From positions 1,736,001 through 1,800,000 of the forward strand of contig JAAHII010000001.1 in assembly GCA_010671905.1 (NCBI GenBank): 64,000 nt of DNA, written 5' to 3'. A model generated the notes under the pieces. The model searched no databases. It was not told the origin of the DNA and saw only the letters and a program-made list of their open reading frames with translations. This document shows, piece by piece, positions 19,058 to 27,319 of the stretch; position 1 is the first letter of the stretch, and every line of letters starts with the position of its first letter. The translations under genes and the position numbers were made by a program. Source of the stretch: Leptolyngbya sp. SIOISBB. GTDB lineage: Bacteria > Cyanobacteriota > Cyanobacteriia > Phormidesmidales > Phormidesmidaceae.

Positions 19058-20443
19058 ATGTTGAAGCAGAAGGTCGTTCTTCTCGATGGCAGACTTGAAG
19101 GGGATGAATCACTGTCGCCAATACTCGATCTGCTCATTAACGAACTCCATGACAGCAACGCAACAGTGAAAATCTTTTCACTGAGAGATATCAAAATGGG
19201 GTCTTGTGTCGGTTGCTTTGGATGCTGGATACAAACCCCTGGCCTTTGCCTAGAGCGTGATGCTGGGCGTGATATCGTCCAAGCGGTCATCCAGAGTGAT
19301 ATGACTATCCTGTTTACCCCTGTTACCTTTGGGGGATATTCATCAGAAATCAAAAAGAGCTTAGATCGTTGGATTCCCTTGGATCTTCCTGACTTTTACA
19401 TCGATCATGGCGAAGTGCATCATCAGCCTCGTTATGCCCAGTATCCGCGTCTAGTGGGCATTGGTGTTCAGCATCAGATCAATGTCAAGGAAGCCGAACT
19501 GTTTAAAGTCTTGGTTGGACGTAATGCTCTTAACCAGCATTCTCCGAACTATGCCGCAGAGGTTGTATTAAATACGGAAAAGCCAAATACGATACGTCAA
19601 CAACTTCAGAAAGCACTGGTTAGACATGATGTTTTACCACTTGCCAAGGTTGTTCAATCACTGATGTCTACGTTAGAAGTTGGCTCTAAAGCCGCACCAA
19701 CCATGAAGACGCCTGGTCGAGCCTTGCTGATAGTCGGTAGTCCCAAGGTCAAATCTCCCAGTACCTCTAGTGTTTTGGGTGGTTATGTATTGAACCAACT
19801 TGAGCAGCAGGGATGGGATATCGAAGCGTTAACGCTTCGGCGTAAATACCTCGGGGGTAAGAGTCAATCTGAATTTCTCTTAAGTGTTGATCAAGCCGAC
19901 CTAATTTTGCTGGCTTTTCCACTGTATGTTGATTCGTTACCCTTCCTGATGATGAAAGCCCTTGAGGTAATGGCCAAACATCTATCGACTCACCATCAGG
20001 AGACACCAAAGCGCCTTTGCAGCATTGTTAATAATGGATTCCCAGAAGCTCACCATAATGCTCTTGCCTTGTCTATTTGTCAGCGTTTTGCTGTAGACAG
20101 TGACATGATTTGGCTGGGAGGACTGGCAGTGGGGGCCGGGGAGGCTCTGGTTAGAGGACAACCTCTTAACGAAACGCAGCGTCATGGTCCACCGGTAAAA
20201 CATGTTATCCAGGCACTGGATATGACTAGTCAAGCTTTGGCCAGTGGACAGATGATGCCTGATGAAGCTGGCAAACTGGTGGCTAAATCTCCCATCCCAT
20301 TCGTACCGTTTAGTATCTGGCGATGGCTATTTATTAAGGCCGCTAGCCATTATTGGCGGCAGAAAGCAACTGCTAATCAGGTTGACTTAACTACGCTGTC
20401 AGCTCAACCTTATGCAGATGTAGAGAGTGCGATAGGAGTGTAA
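19058..20443 (+). CDS. Double flavodoxin-fold oxidoreductase with CX2CX2CX7C motif
   Basis: The 461-residue protein is two flavodoxin-like (NADPH-dependent FMN reductase) domains in tandem. Domain 1 (about 1-215) starts KQKVVLLDGRL and carries CVGCFGCWIQTPGLC, spacing C-x2-C-x2-C-x7-C, which resembles the compact 4Fe-4S ligand motif of Isf-type iron-sulfur flavoproteins; FTPVTFGGYSSEIKKSLDR follows, as in that family. Domain 2 (about 222-400) starts RALLIVGSPKVKSPSTSSVLG and has LILLAFPLYVDSLPFLMMKALE, but lacks the cysteines. The C-terminal tail (FSIWRWLFIKAASHYW) may touch the membrane. It is predicted to bind FMN and shuttle electrons to an unknown acceptor. AGGCTTCC upstream is only weakly like a ribosome-binding site. 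No redox partner is adjacent. Confidence 0.8.
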   Translation: MLKQKVVLLDGRLEGDESLSPILDLLINELHDSNATVKIFSLRDIKMGSCVGCFGCWIQTPGLCLERDAGRDIVQAVIQSDMTILFTPVTFGGYSSEIKKSLDRWIPLDLPDFYIDHGEVHHQPRYAQYPRLVGIGVQHQINVKEAELFKVLVGRNALNQHSPNYAAEVVLNTEKPNTIRQQLQKALVRHDVLPLAKVVQSLMSTLEVGSKAAPTMKTPGRALLIVGSPKVKSPSTSSVLGGYVLNQLEQQGWDIEALTLRRKYLGGKSQSEFLLSVDQADLILLAFPLYVDSLPFLMMKALEVMAKHLSTHHQETPKRLCSIVNNGFPEAHHNALALSICQRFAVDSDMIWLGGLAVGAGEALVRGQPLNETQRHGPPVKHVIQALDMTSQALASGQMMPDEAGKLVAKSPIPFVPFSIWRWLFIKAASHYWRQKATANQVDLTTLSAQPYADVESAIGV

Positions 20444-20579
20444 TTTACCAAGGTAAGACAGGGGTGCAAGGCATCAAGCCTTTCAACTTCCTAATATGCT
20501 GAAACTCCTGTGTATCAGACCTTTTCAAGAAAAACGAAAATCGCTGAAACGACTCATTCTTGGGGCAAACGCCTTTGAT

Positions 20580-20838
20580 TTAGGTCGCGGGCTGTTCCAA
20601 CAGCAACGTGTTGCCTTCAAACGCGGTGGTGGTTGGGGCCGTTTGAGACGCTTGCTCGGCCTGCTGTTTGCCTACACCTTTGCCCTTCTTCGTGGCGGAT
20701 TTAGGGGCTGCAGGGGAAGCAGTCGCCACCTCTTTAGCAGTCGGTTTAGCACGCTCCAGCGTTTTTGGGGTTTTGTAAATCGTTTTACGAGTCTCGGCTA
20801 CGAGATACTGTCGAGTGGCAAAGCTCATCCCACCATAG
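20580..20838 (-). pseudogene. Partial duplicate of the recG N-terminal linker region
   Basis: An 82-codon frame (20580-20828, MSFATRQYLVAETRKTIYKT...) aligns without gaps to recG DNA 17192-17440. By hand count there are about 26 differences in 249 bp, and roughly a dozen amino-acid changes. The copy begins a few codons before recG Met-Ser-Phe-Ala-Ala-Arg and stops at a TAG just before the wedge domain. The frame has survived without a stop, but there is no recognisable DNA-binding or enzymatic domain in it, and no Shine-Dalgarno sequence was identified. It is most simply a recG fragment left by duplication or recombination. The plus-strand frame over the same DNA (20496-20975) is a shadow. 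Confidence 0.8.
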
Positions 20839-20910
20839 TGGCGGATTTGACGCTTTGTCTGTCAACAATCGATTTTGCAAATAACCAGACCGCTCTTGCT
20901 ATAGTCTCGA

Positions 20911-21249
20911 CTAGCCACTTTGGGTATGCAACGAGCTCGGGTTGGCGACCGATCGCCCGAGAGGTGACACTTTAGTCTGAGTTGCCGATCGCCTCTGAGG
21001 TAAAGCCCAAAACGTCAGCGTGTACCAGGTCGCCGTGTTCAAATCCCCGGTTTCTGCTAGGTCAAAATCTCGTTGCAGGCGTTGTAGGGCAACAGCCGTC
21101 TCCTCGCCAAAGTAGCCATCGGTGGCACCATTGTAGAACTGCAGCTCTGACAAGACGAGTTGTAGCGATCGCACTGATCGTCCGTAGCTGCCCAACGAAA
21201 GGCCATTGGGTTCCAACGTTTGAATGAGGGTTTGTAGTGAAGTTTCCAT
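20911..21249 (-). CDS. Peptidoglycan-binding domain protein (112 aa)
   Basis: The product has a single PG_binding_1-type three-helix domain: GSYGRSVRSLQLVLSELQFYNGATDGYFGEETAVALQRLQRDFDL is the classic (G-x-x-V-x2-L-Q-x2-L...-D-G-x-F-G-x3-x2-A-V-x2-F/L-Q) pattern. ATG 21249 (METSLQTLIQTLEPNG) is preferred; an upstream extension of 24 residues has no good start. No signal peptide is visible in the chosen form, so localisation is uncertain; the extended form also lacks one. Such domains anchor proteins to the cell wall. There is no attached catalytic domain. Confidence 0.85.
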   Translation of the reverse strand: METSLQTLIQTLEPNGLSLGSYGRSVRSLQLVLSELQFYNGATDGYFGEETAVALQRLQRDFDLAETGDLNTATWYTLTFWALPQRRSATQTKVSPLGRSVANPSSLHTQSG

Positions 21250-21485
21250 AGCGGGCGTCGTCCTGGGCTTAAGGGGGGCATACACAACAGAAGTGAGATT
21301 GATATCTGTTGTAGAGCGCAATCGAGAGGAAGTAGAGAAGCTCCCCCAAATACCGATAGTTGGCGTTCAAGGGGGGCGTTTTTTCCCAATACCGAGTTTT
21401 TTTCCCAATACCGAAGAACCGCGCCTGTCCTAATATGCGCATTCACCAAGAAAGCCGATTTCAACGGCCTTCTCGATCTCATCAA

Positions 21486-21560
21486 ATCGTTGAAATGTCT
21501 ATCGTTGAAGTGTCTATCGTTGAAATGTCTATCGTTGAAGTGTCTATCGTTGAACCATTT
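21486..21560. repeat. Tandem 15-bp repeat, five units
   Basis: Units of ATCGTTGAARTGTCT begin at 21486, 21501, 21516, 21531 and 21546 (the last diverging at its end). The purine alternates A/G/A/G, so the true period is 30 bp. On the minus strand it reads as a repeated HFNDR peptide in an open frame (21057-21587), but that frame overlaps the peptidoglycan-binding gene out of phase and is not called. The array lies between 21249 and 21787, upstream of both genes. Confidence 0.9.
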
Positions 21561-21634
21561 ATCGCCACTATCCTTGCTCGGCACCAAAGCTTTCTTTGAT
21601 CAGAAAAGAGCTGAGACATTCTTTGCCCAAAGGC

Positions 21635-21663
21635 TTCCCGACATTTTCTCGATCACGGCTTAC
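21635..21663 (+). promoter_or_regulatory. Direct-repeat promoter motif, copy A
   Basis: TTCCCGA (21635-21641), 4 nt, TTCTCGA (21646-21652), 8 nt, TAC (21661-21663). The surrounding AGGCTTCCCGAC-TTTTCTCGAT is shared with copy B at 35275. It lies 123 nt upstream of the gene at 21787. The 11-bp spacing of repeats is typical for OmpR/PhoB-family binding sites; the regulator is unknown. Confidence 0.55.
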
Positions 21664-21786
21664 CGTGCATCTTGTAACCATCCAGCTGGTGTCGGTTTAG
21701 CAACAAACAGCTTAGCCATGGTCTAAGCGATCGCATCGCTGAGCTCAAGCCGAGCCTGGATCATCTATAGTCTCAGGAGCCCCATC

Positions 21787-22107
21787 ATGATTACCGTATT
21801 TGTTAAATTCTCCCTCTCACCGTTTCAAACTCGCGACACGATCGCGACTGACTTCTCCAATATCTCCGAAATGTTTGCCGACGTGCCTGACCTGCTGCGA
21901 AAGTATTTCATCGTCGCTGAAGATGGCTCCTACGCAGGTGGTATGTATCTCTGGGAAAGCCGCGAAGCCGCCCAGGCATTCCATTCGGAAAACTATGCGT
22001 TGATGATTCAAGAACGCTACGGAGCTGTTCCCACCATCACCTATTTCGACTGCCCCATCGTTGTGGATAATCAATTTAGTTACGAGTTTCATGACGTTGC
22101 GGCATAA
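21787..22107 (+). CDS. YdhR-like dimeric alpha/beta-barrel monooxygenase family protein
   Basis: The 106-residue product starts MITVFVKFSLSPFQTRDTI and contains LLRKYFIVAEDGSYAGGMYLWESREAAQAFHSE, the pattern of small ferredoxin-like alpha+beta barrel proteins of the YdhR/monooxygenase type: a strand, then a YLW-x2-x2-A-x2-(F/Y) helix. Members bind aromatic or small hydrophobic ligands as dimers; catalytic activity is rarely proven, so the name is by fold. Ribosome-binding CAGGAG lies about 9 nt before ATG. It carries the direct-repeat promoter motif (copy A) upstream and has another copy just downstream, before the 70-aa gene, so both may belong to the same regulon. Confidence 0.75.
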   Translation: MITVFVKFSLSPFQTRDTIATDFSNISEMFADVPDLLRKYFIVAEDGSYAGGMYLWESREAAQAFHSENYALMIQERYGAVPTITYFDCPIVVDNQFSYEFHDVAA

Positions 22108-22185
22108 GCCCCAACGACTTCTAAAAGGCCTGTCCAAGCTATTTTGTGAGCCATGTGCTGGCCGGGACTCCAATCAGATGTTGAT

Positions 22186-22214
22186 TTCCCGAGTTCTTCT
22201 CTTTTCGGCGTTAC
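22186..22214 (+). promoter_or_regulatory. Direct-repeat promoter motif, copy D
   Basis: TTCCCGA (22186-22192), GTTC, a degraded second repeat TTCTCTT (22197-22203), 8 nt, TAC (22212-22214). The first 14 bases (TTCCCGAGTTCTTC) match copy C exactly. It lies 88 nt before the small gene at 22303. Confidence 0.45.
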
Positions 22215-22302
22215 TGATCAAAGTAACGGTCGTTTCTGTCTCTTTTGCCAGGCTTAGGAACGCCTGCAAGTAAAGCCTCCTTTTGCTGAGGAAGGAACTG
22301 CT

Positions 22303-22515
22303 ATGTGTACTGACGATGCTGCCTGTTGTGTCTTTGATGCCAAGCCCCACAGGCAGCTTGCTCCCATACCGGATGACCATCACTTAAGTGCCATGGCATT
22401 GGCCCAGTTTTATGGATTTCTACGGCATCGACGGGTCTATGTCTGTGCCATCAATGGGGAGCCAATAGAACCCTCACGGCCCAGCCGAATTGAAGATTTG
22501 CTGGGCGATGGCTAG
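22303..22515 (+). CDS. Small hypothetical protein, 70 aa
   Basis: The product MCTDDAACCVFDAKPHRQLA...IEDLLGDG is supported by a strong ribosome-binding site (AGGAAGGA, 6 nt before the ATG) and by the direct-repeat promoter motif 88 nt upstream. It has a cysteine pair near the N-terminus (AACCVF) and a central HHLSAMALAQFYGFLRHRRVYVCAINGEPIEP that looks like a helix then a beta hairpin. I recognise no family. It follows the YdhR-like gene on the same strand. Confidence 0.55.
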   Translation: MCTDDAACCVFDAKPHRQLAPIPDDHHLSAMALAQFYGFLRHRRVYVCAINGEPIEPSRPSRIEDLLGDG

Positions 22516-22723
22516 GGGCGGTCATCCGGTCGCGGTCAAATCCTTATCGTGATAGGGCTACAGTCCCTAGCCTGGGGAATAAATGCGGGCGCGGCAGGGC
22601 TCATTCTTCAAGGTTTCTGGACTTCATTGATGACGCGCTCTAGGCCGTCACTGGCTATTGATGCACCACTGTATGTAATCCCAGTGTCTGTTTTTCCAAG
22701 CTGTTTTAGGAGATCACCTCCCG

Positions 22724-23350
22724 ATGAATACATCTATAAAAACGACCTTGAGATCGGCCACCGTCCAAGACTGTCCAACGGCGGCTAGACTCATGCAGAT
22801 TGCCGCTGATGGAGTCTGTGACTATATCTGGAGTCTCCAGCAAGATGAATTTCCGACTTTGTCGCCCTTGGAAATTGGGGCCAAGCGGTATGCCGAAGGC
22901 GAGGGGAATTTTAGCTATCGTAATTGCACCCTGGCCTTGACCCATGACGACCATCAGCAAGAGCGCGTCCAAGGCATGGTGATGGCTTTTGCCATACCCT
23001 CTGAAGAGGTCTCTACTGCAGTCGCCGAGGCACCACCAGAAGACTTTCCCGGTGCCGAAGTCCTAGCACCCTATGCCTTAGAGCAGCCCAACTCTTGGTA
23101 CATTTGCGCTTTGGCCGTTTTCCCACCATATCGGCAGCAAGGAATTGGCACTCAGTTATTAGATCTGGCCTTTGAGCAAGCCCGTGAGCGTGGCTTCCCA
23201 ACGGTTAGCCTGCTGTGTTTTGAGCAAAATGTTGGGGCGTTGCGACTGTATCAGCGATACGGTTTCAAAACCATTGATCACGCTGCCGTCGTCCCCCATC
23301 CTCTCATTCACCACACGGGCAATGTGTTGCTAATGACGAAATCGGTTTAG
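22724..23350 (+). CDS. GNAT-family N-acetyltransferase
   Basis: The 208-residue protein contains the acetyl-CoA binding motif A of GNAT enzymes, YICALAVFPPYRQQGIGTQLLDLAFEQARERGFPTVSL (the R/Q-x2-G-x-G core is RQQGIG), followed by motif B with FEQNVGALRLYQRYGF. The N-terminal half starts KTTLRSATVQDCPTAARLM, a common GNAT beginning. AGGAG lies 12 nt upstream of ATG 22724. Substrate unknown; it is not of the RimI signature. It is co-directional with the small gene at 22303, separated by 208 bp. Confidence 0.9.
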   Translation: MNTSIKTTLRSATVQDCPTAARLMQIAADGVCDYIWSLQQDEFPTLSPLEIGAKRYAEGEGNFSYRNCTLALTHDDHQQERVQGMVMAFAIPSEEVSTAVAEAPPEDFPGAEVLAPYALEQPNSWYICALAVFPPYRQQGIGTQLLDLAFEQARERGFPTVSLLCFEQNVGALRLYQRYGFKTIDHAAVVPHPLIHHTGNVLLMTKSV

Positions 23351-23548
23351 CGTCAAGACTCTTCCTATCAGGGTCAAACTTGATGTAGCTGCTGCCGGTT
23401 CTGCTTCCCAGGGTTGCTGAGGATTAAGAGGTGCTGCGTCAACTCTGAAGGTGACAAACCAAAATTATTTAGAGGAAAGTCGCTAAAATCCTCATGCCAA
23501 AGATACGATACAAACCCCACACGATTTGGCGTTGCCCCCTTCTACGTC

Positions 23549-25882
23549 ATGAAAATTCTGCTTATTGAAGATGATGAAATTTTGGCCGATCGCTTGGTGC
23601 AGTCCCTCACCCAGCGGCAGTATGTGGTGGATGCGATCGCCGATGGTCAAGAAGGGTTGGAATATGCTCAAGGCGCGGTCTATGACCTGATCATTTCGGA
23701 TGTGGGGCTACCCAGTCTGGACGGCATTACCCTGTGTAGCCGTCTCCGCAAAGCGGGCACATCCACGCCCATTTTGCTGATGACTGCTAAGGATGTGCCG
23801 GATGAACGGATTCGAGGATTGGATGCCGGGGCCGATGATCACCTCACCAAACCGCTGAATCTAGAAGAAATGCACGCTCGGGTGCGGGCGCTGCTACGAC
23901 GCGGCGAAGTCACACCGGAAACGGTTTTGCAGACAGGGGCCTTGCTGCTCGACCCGGTGAGCTGCCAGGTCACTTATGGAGACCAGCTGCTCAAGCTGAC
24001 GCCGAAGGAATACAGCCTGCTGGAACTGTTTATGCGCAGTCCCAGCAGGGTGTTTAGCCGCTCTCACATTATTGAGCACCTGTGGAACTTTGATGATCCG
24101 CCGTTGGAGGACAGCGTCAAAGCCCACATCAAGGGGCTGCGCCGCAAGCTCAAGCAGGCGGGAGCCGCTGATTGGATCGATAATGTCTACGGCATTGGCT
24201 ATCGCTTTACCCCACAATTAACACCCGATACCTTGCCTGATCCCGCATCGGTTTCGTCTTCGCCAACCGTAACGCCGGTAGCAGCAACGGATGAGCCATC
24301 CTCACCCGCAACTGTGGAAGTGGCTTTTAAAGCCTCCATGGCCAATCTGTGGGAAAAGTATCAGGGGCTAATGAGCGATCGCCTCGACGCCCTCATCCAA
24401 GCCGCCGAGGCCATCCAAGCCCGGACTCAGACTCCAGAGGTGCTCGCTACGGCAGCTACGGCAGCTCACAAACTGGCCGGAGTCCTGGGGATGTTCGAAC
24501 TAGACGAAGGTTCTGATCTGGCGCGGGATCTGGAGATGCGTCTAGAAACTGGCCAGGTTGAGGATTGGGCCTCGCTCCCTGCTTTGGTCAAGCAGCTCGT
24601 AGAATTGGTACGGTTAGCACCCGCCGAGACATCAGCAACAACGGCAGCAGCCCCTCGCTATGCGCTGCTGATTTCGCCCGATCGCACCCTCGCGGAAGGA
24701 CTCATGGCGCTGGGGCAAGCGACCCAACATAGCTGGCAGCAAGTGAGCGCGATCGCGGAGGCTGAAGCCCTCATCCAGCAGTCACCACCAGACGTCGTGG
24801 TCATCGATATTGCCGCCGCCTCGCTCTGGACCGCCACGTTGACCTTTGTACAGCAGCTAGCCGATCGAACGCCCGCGATTCCCACTATTGCTCTGACCAC
24901 CACCGACAGCTTGATCGACCGGGTGGCGATCGCTCAAGCGGGTCTGCAACGACTCCTCATGAAACCCGTCACTCCAGAGCAGGTTTGGGCCGTGGCCACC
25001 CAAGTGCAGCAACAGCATCGCAATCTGACCGCTCAAGTTCTGGTGGTGGATGATGATCCGGTGATTCATCAGGCCTTACGACCACTGTTGGAACCTTGGG
25101 GCTTGGGACTGACAGCATTAGAAACGCCCGATCGCTTTTGGGAAGTCCTTGAAGCCACCCAGCCAGACTTGCTGATCCTGGATGTAGAAATGCCCAGCTT
25201 CAGCGGTATTGAGCTGTGCCAGGCTGTGCGCACGGCCCCCGACTGGCAAAATCTGCCCATCTTGTTTCTCACCTCCCACCGAGATGCAGAGACGGTGCAG
25301 GCGGTATTTCGCGCGGGGGCCGACGACTTTATTGCCAAGCCCATTGTGGGGCCAGAATTGCTCACCCGCATACTCAATCGACTGGAACGCAATCGCCTAT
25401 TGCAAACGCGATCGCACCAAGATGCCGTCACCGGCTTGCCCAACTATCTACACTCCAAGCAAGCGTTGACCCAATTGTTCGAGACCGCCCAGCGCGATGC
25501 CACCTTGGCAACGTTAGCGGTTATTCGAGTGGGAGATTTAGGGGCGATCGCTGATCAGCATGGACCAGATGCCAAGCACGCTATCTTGCAGTCTTGGGGG
25601 CAATGCTTTCAGGCGATGGCCCACGAAGTGGGCACCGTCGGCTATTGGGGCGACGGCGAATTTGTCATCGGGCTCAACGTGACTGACAAAACTCCTGAAG
25701 ATACACTCGCATCGCTATTGCAGATCTTGCGGCGGCAAATTATTACTTTGCCGAACGGTGTGCGACTGCAGCCCGTAGTCGAGCACGGCATTACTACCTC
25801 TCCAGAACAGGGACAAACCCTGGAGGCGCTATATCGAGGGGCGATCGCAGCCACGAATCGCGGGCGGATATCTTTGGTGTGA
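23549..25882 (+). CDS. Multidomain OmpR-type response regulator (REC-wHTH-HPt-REC-REC-GGDEF)
   Basis: I start at ATG 23549 (MKILLIEDDEILADRL), the canonical receiver start, giving 777 residues. Domains in order: an active receiver (Asp in DLIISDVGLPSLDG, Lys in LTKPL); an OmpR-type winged helix (LTPKEYSLLELFMRSP...VKAHIKGLRRKLKQAG...YGIGYRFTP); an HPt domain near residues 260-350 with the phospho-histidine in TAAHKLAGVLGMFEL; a receiver-like domain lacking most acidic residues; a second intact receiver (VLVVDDDPVIHQAL, LLILDVEMPSFSG, DFIAKPI); and a degenerate GGDEF domain (YWGDGEFVIG), probably not a cyclase. This layout combines DNA binding with an internal phosphorelay. It is a candidate regulator of the direct-repeat motif in this window, because its DNA-binding class fits an 11-bp period, but this is inference. 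Confidence 0.92.
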   Translation: MKILLIEDDEILADRLVQSLTQRQYVVDAIADGQEGLEYAQGAVYDLIISDVGLPSLDGITLCSRLRKAGTSTPILLMTAKDVPDERIRGLDAGADDHLTKPLNLEEMHARVRALLRRGEVTPETVLQTGALLLDPVSCQVTYGDQLLKLTPKEYSLLELFMRSPSRVFSRSHIIEHLWNFDDPPLEDSVKAHIKGLRRKLKQAGAADWIDNVYGIGYRFTPQLTPDTLPDPASVSSSPTVTPVAATDEPSSPATVEVAFKASMANLWEKYQGLMSDRLDALIQAAEAIQARTQTPEVLATAATAAHKLAGVLGMFELDEGSDLARDLEMRLETGQVEDWASLPALVKQLVELVRLAPAETSATTAAAPRYALLISPDRTLAEGLMALGQATQHSWQQVSAIAEAEALIQQSPPDVVVIDIAAASLWTATLTFVQQLADRTPAIPTIALTTTDSLIDRVAIAQAGLQRLLMKPVTPEQVWAVATQVQQQHRNLTAQVLVVDDDPVIHQALRPLLEPWGLGLTALETPDRFWEVLEATQPDLLILDVEMPSFSGIELCQAVRTAPDWQNLPILFLTSHRDAETVQAVFRAGADDFIAKPIVGPELLTRILNRLERNRLLQTRSHQDAVTGLPNYLHSKQALTQLFETAQRDATLATLAVIRVGDLGAIADQHGPDAKHAILQSWGQCFQAMAHEVGTVGYWGDGEFVIGLNVTDKTPEDTLASLLQILRRQIITLPNGVRLQPVVEHGITTSPEQGQTLEALYRGAIAATNRGRISLV

Positions 25883-25928
25883 TCGCTGACAGCAGTATGA
25901 GCCTGTGCCCCATTACTGATGCGAAACC

Positions 25929-26210
25929 TTAATACGCAAAGTGGCGAGCAAACGGGGGCACTGCTTGAGGAGAGGCCACGGTTTCATGAGGATCATCAGC
26001 GAGTCGATGGCGATAGTTGGCATCAACCCAACACTTTGGCAATGCTTCGCCCGACGGAAATGCCAGGTGAGACTTCGTAAATAGCTCTTGTTCTTGCAGT
26101 TCTTCGCCCGCATGAAAACGTCCGGCCACTTTTTTCATAAAGGGGTTCCAGAGTTCTGGAGGATTGAGAACTTCAACCAGACTATTAGACGGTGTGTGCA
26201 GTAAATACAT
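25929..26210 (-). CDS. Conserved hypothetical protein, 93 aa
   Basis: ATG 26210 (MYLLHTPSNSLVEVLNPPELWNPF) is preceded by AAGGAGG; the adjacent in-frame ATG one codon up is too close to it. The sequence features VEVLNPPELWNPFMKKVAGRFHAGEELQEQELFTKSHLAFPSGEALPKCWVDANYR, which resembles a small soluble cyanobacterial family as I recall it, without known function. No membrane segment. It is transcribed toward the end of the large response-regulator gene. Confidence 0.75.
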   Translation of the reverse strand: MYLLHTPSNSLVEVLNPPELWNPFMKKVAGRFHAGEELQEQELFTKSHLAFPSGEALPKCWVDANYRHRLADDPHETVASPQAVPPFARHFAY

Positions 26211-26488
26211 CATTCCTCCTTTACCTACCAATAATGCTTAACCGAAATTAACTGCGGCCACCCAAGCGACTCATTCAACTTAGCTAAAAAGAATCCAGAT
26301 ATTTCAGGGGCCAGGAAAGCCTCATCTCTCTATCTCAAAGGTCGATAGAAATAGGAACGCGCACCAAAAAACAAGTCAAAAAGATAGACACCCTATCATC
26401 AATCGACTAAATCTCATAGAAGTCGGACTTTTAGCAAGATGAATTGAATCAGTGAATTGTGAAAAGCCAATTTTTAAACAATGGGATT

Positions 26489-26641
26489 CTAAAAAACCCC
26501 CATAATCACCACGAGTGTGAAAAGGCAAAATACCACCAACAAAATTGCCATAATCACTTCATAAGGGGCGTGATTGAGTTGATCTAGATAAGCATTGAAC
26601 TTTTCATCCCCTTCCTCAGGCTTCCATATCATTGGTTTCAT
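26489..26641 (-). CDS. Small single-span membrane protein, 50 aa
   Basis: ATG 26641 follows AGGAG with 7 nt spacing. The product begins MKPMIWKPEEGDEKFNAYLD, continues QLNHAPYEVIMAILLVV and CLFTLVVIMGVF, then stops at TAG 26489. The first 28 residues are soluble and acidic, and the last 20 or so form one transmembrane helix, so it is probably anchored by its C-terminus with a cytoplasmic head. Small one-helix proteins are common in cyanobacterial membrane complexes, but I recognise no family. It lies 279 bp upstream of the 93-aa gene and on the same strand. Confidence 0.65.
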   Translation of the reverse strand: MKPMIWKPEEGDEKFNAYLDQLNHAPYEVIMAILLVVFCLFTLVVIMGVF

Positions 26642-27319
26642 ATTGTTCTCCTGCCCAAAGGCATTCAGTTACATACATCTAGACTAAACAACCCTGAAAT
26701 GGCTTCTATCTAGCCAAAGCCTAACGGAACCCTTTTTCTTTGTGGAATTCCCGGCGCAAACCAGAGTATTTTTGTAGTAATTTTCAAAGCTTCTTAGTGA
26801 ATCCTCTGGCCCTGCTTGACGTTCTGAAATATGTCTGAGAAAAGGTAAATTTATTGAAGGGAGTTGCATTATTTCTGAGATCGATTAGCAGAAGAAAAAT
26901 TAAAATAAAAGTTTGAAGGAAAAGATTAGAGACCAGAAATATGAGCACTCCAAAATCGAGATCTTCAATTGGAGAGCTGTATCCAGGCGCTGAATAACGC
27001 TTCAAACGTTGCTAGTCGGTGTAAACAAGAGCGGATAGATGCCGAAAATCAACTACTTGAGGCCAGCCCGCAATCGATTCATGCTCCATTAGATAGTCAT
27101 TGAAGGCGGTCGCTATGACCGGCTTGATGCAATCCTGCGAGTTTGAATATGTTTTGCAGTCTTGCCCTCAGTCTGTGGTTGACTTCGTCATGTCAAGTGC
27201 CCCACAGCATCCGTAGCCACCTATGTCGCTCCGAATACCCACCATCTTCCCGAGTTCTTCCCGATTGACACGTACGGTAAAACTATTTGTAACGGACAGG
27301 TGCAGAGGATCGCGCAACA
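26642..27319. other. Intergenic region upstream of the sensor kinase operon
   Basis: These 678 bp are AT-rich in the first half. Short minus-strand frames near 26684-27005 have no start signals and no recognised family. The right end carries direct-repeat motif copy C just upstream of the kinase. Confidence 0.5.
27247..27275 (+). promoter_or_regulatory. Direct-repeat promoter motif, copy C
   Basis: Two identical TTCCCGA repeats (27247-27253 and 27258-27264) separated by GTTC, then 8 nt, then TAC (27273-27275). It ends 44 nt before the hybrid kinase start at 27320. This copy shows the direct repeat most clearly. Confidence 0.6.

Noticed and set aside
20496-20975. 159-codon plus-strand frame over the recG fragment
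   Set aside because: It is the antisense shadow of the recG linker copy; the same shadow frame exists over recG itself at 17245-17493.
21057-21587. Minus-strand frame with HFNDR peptide repeats
   Set aside because: It overlaps the peptidoglycan-binding gene out of phase and has no ribosome-binding site; the repeat is explained as DNA tandem duplication.
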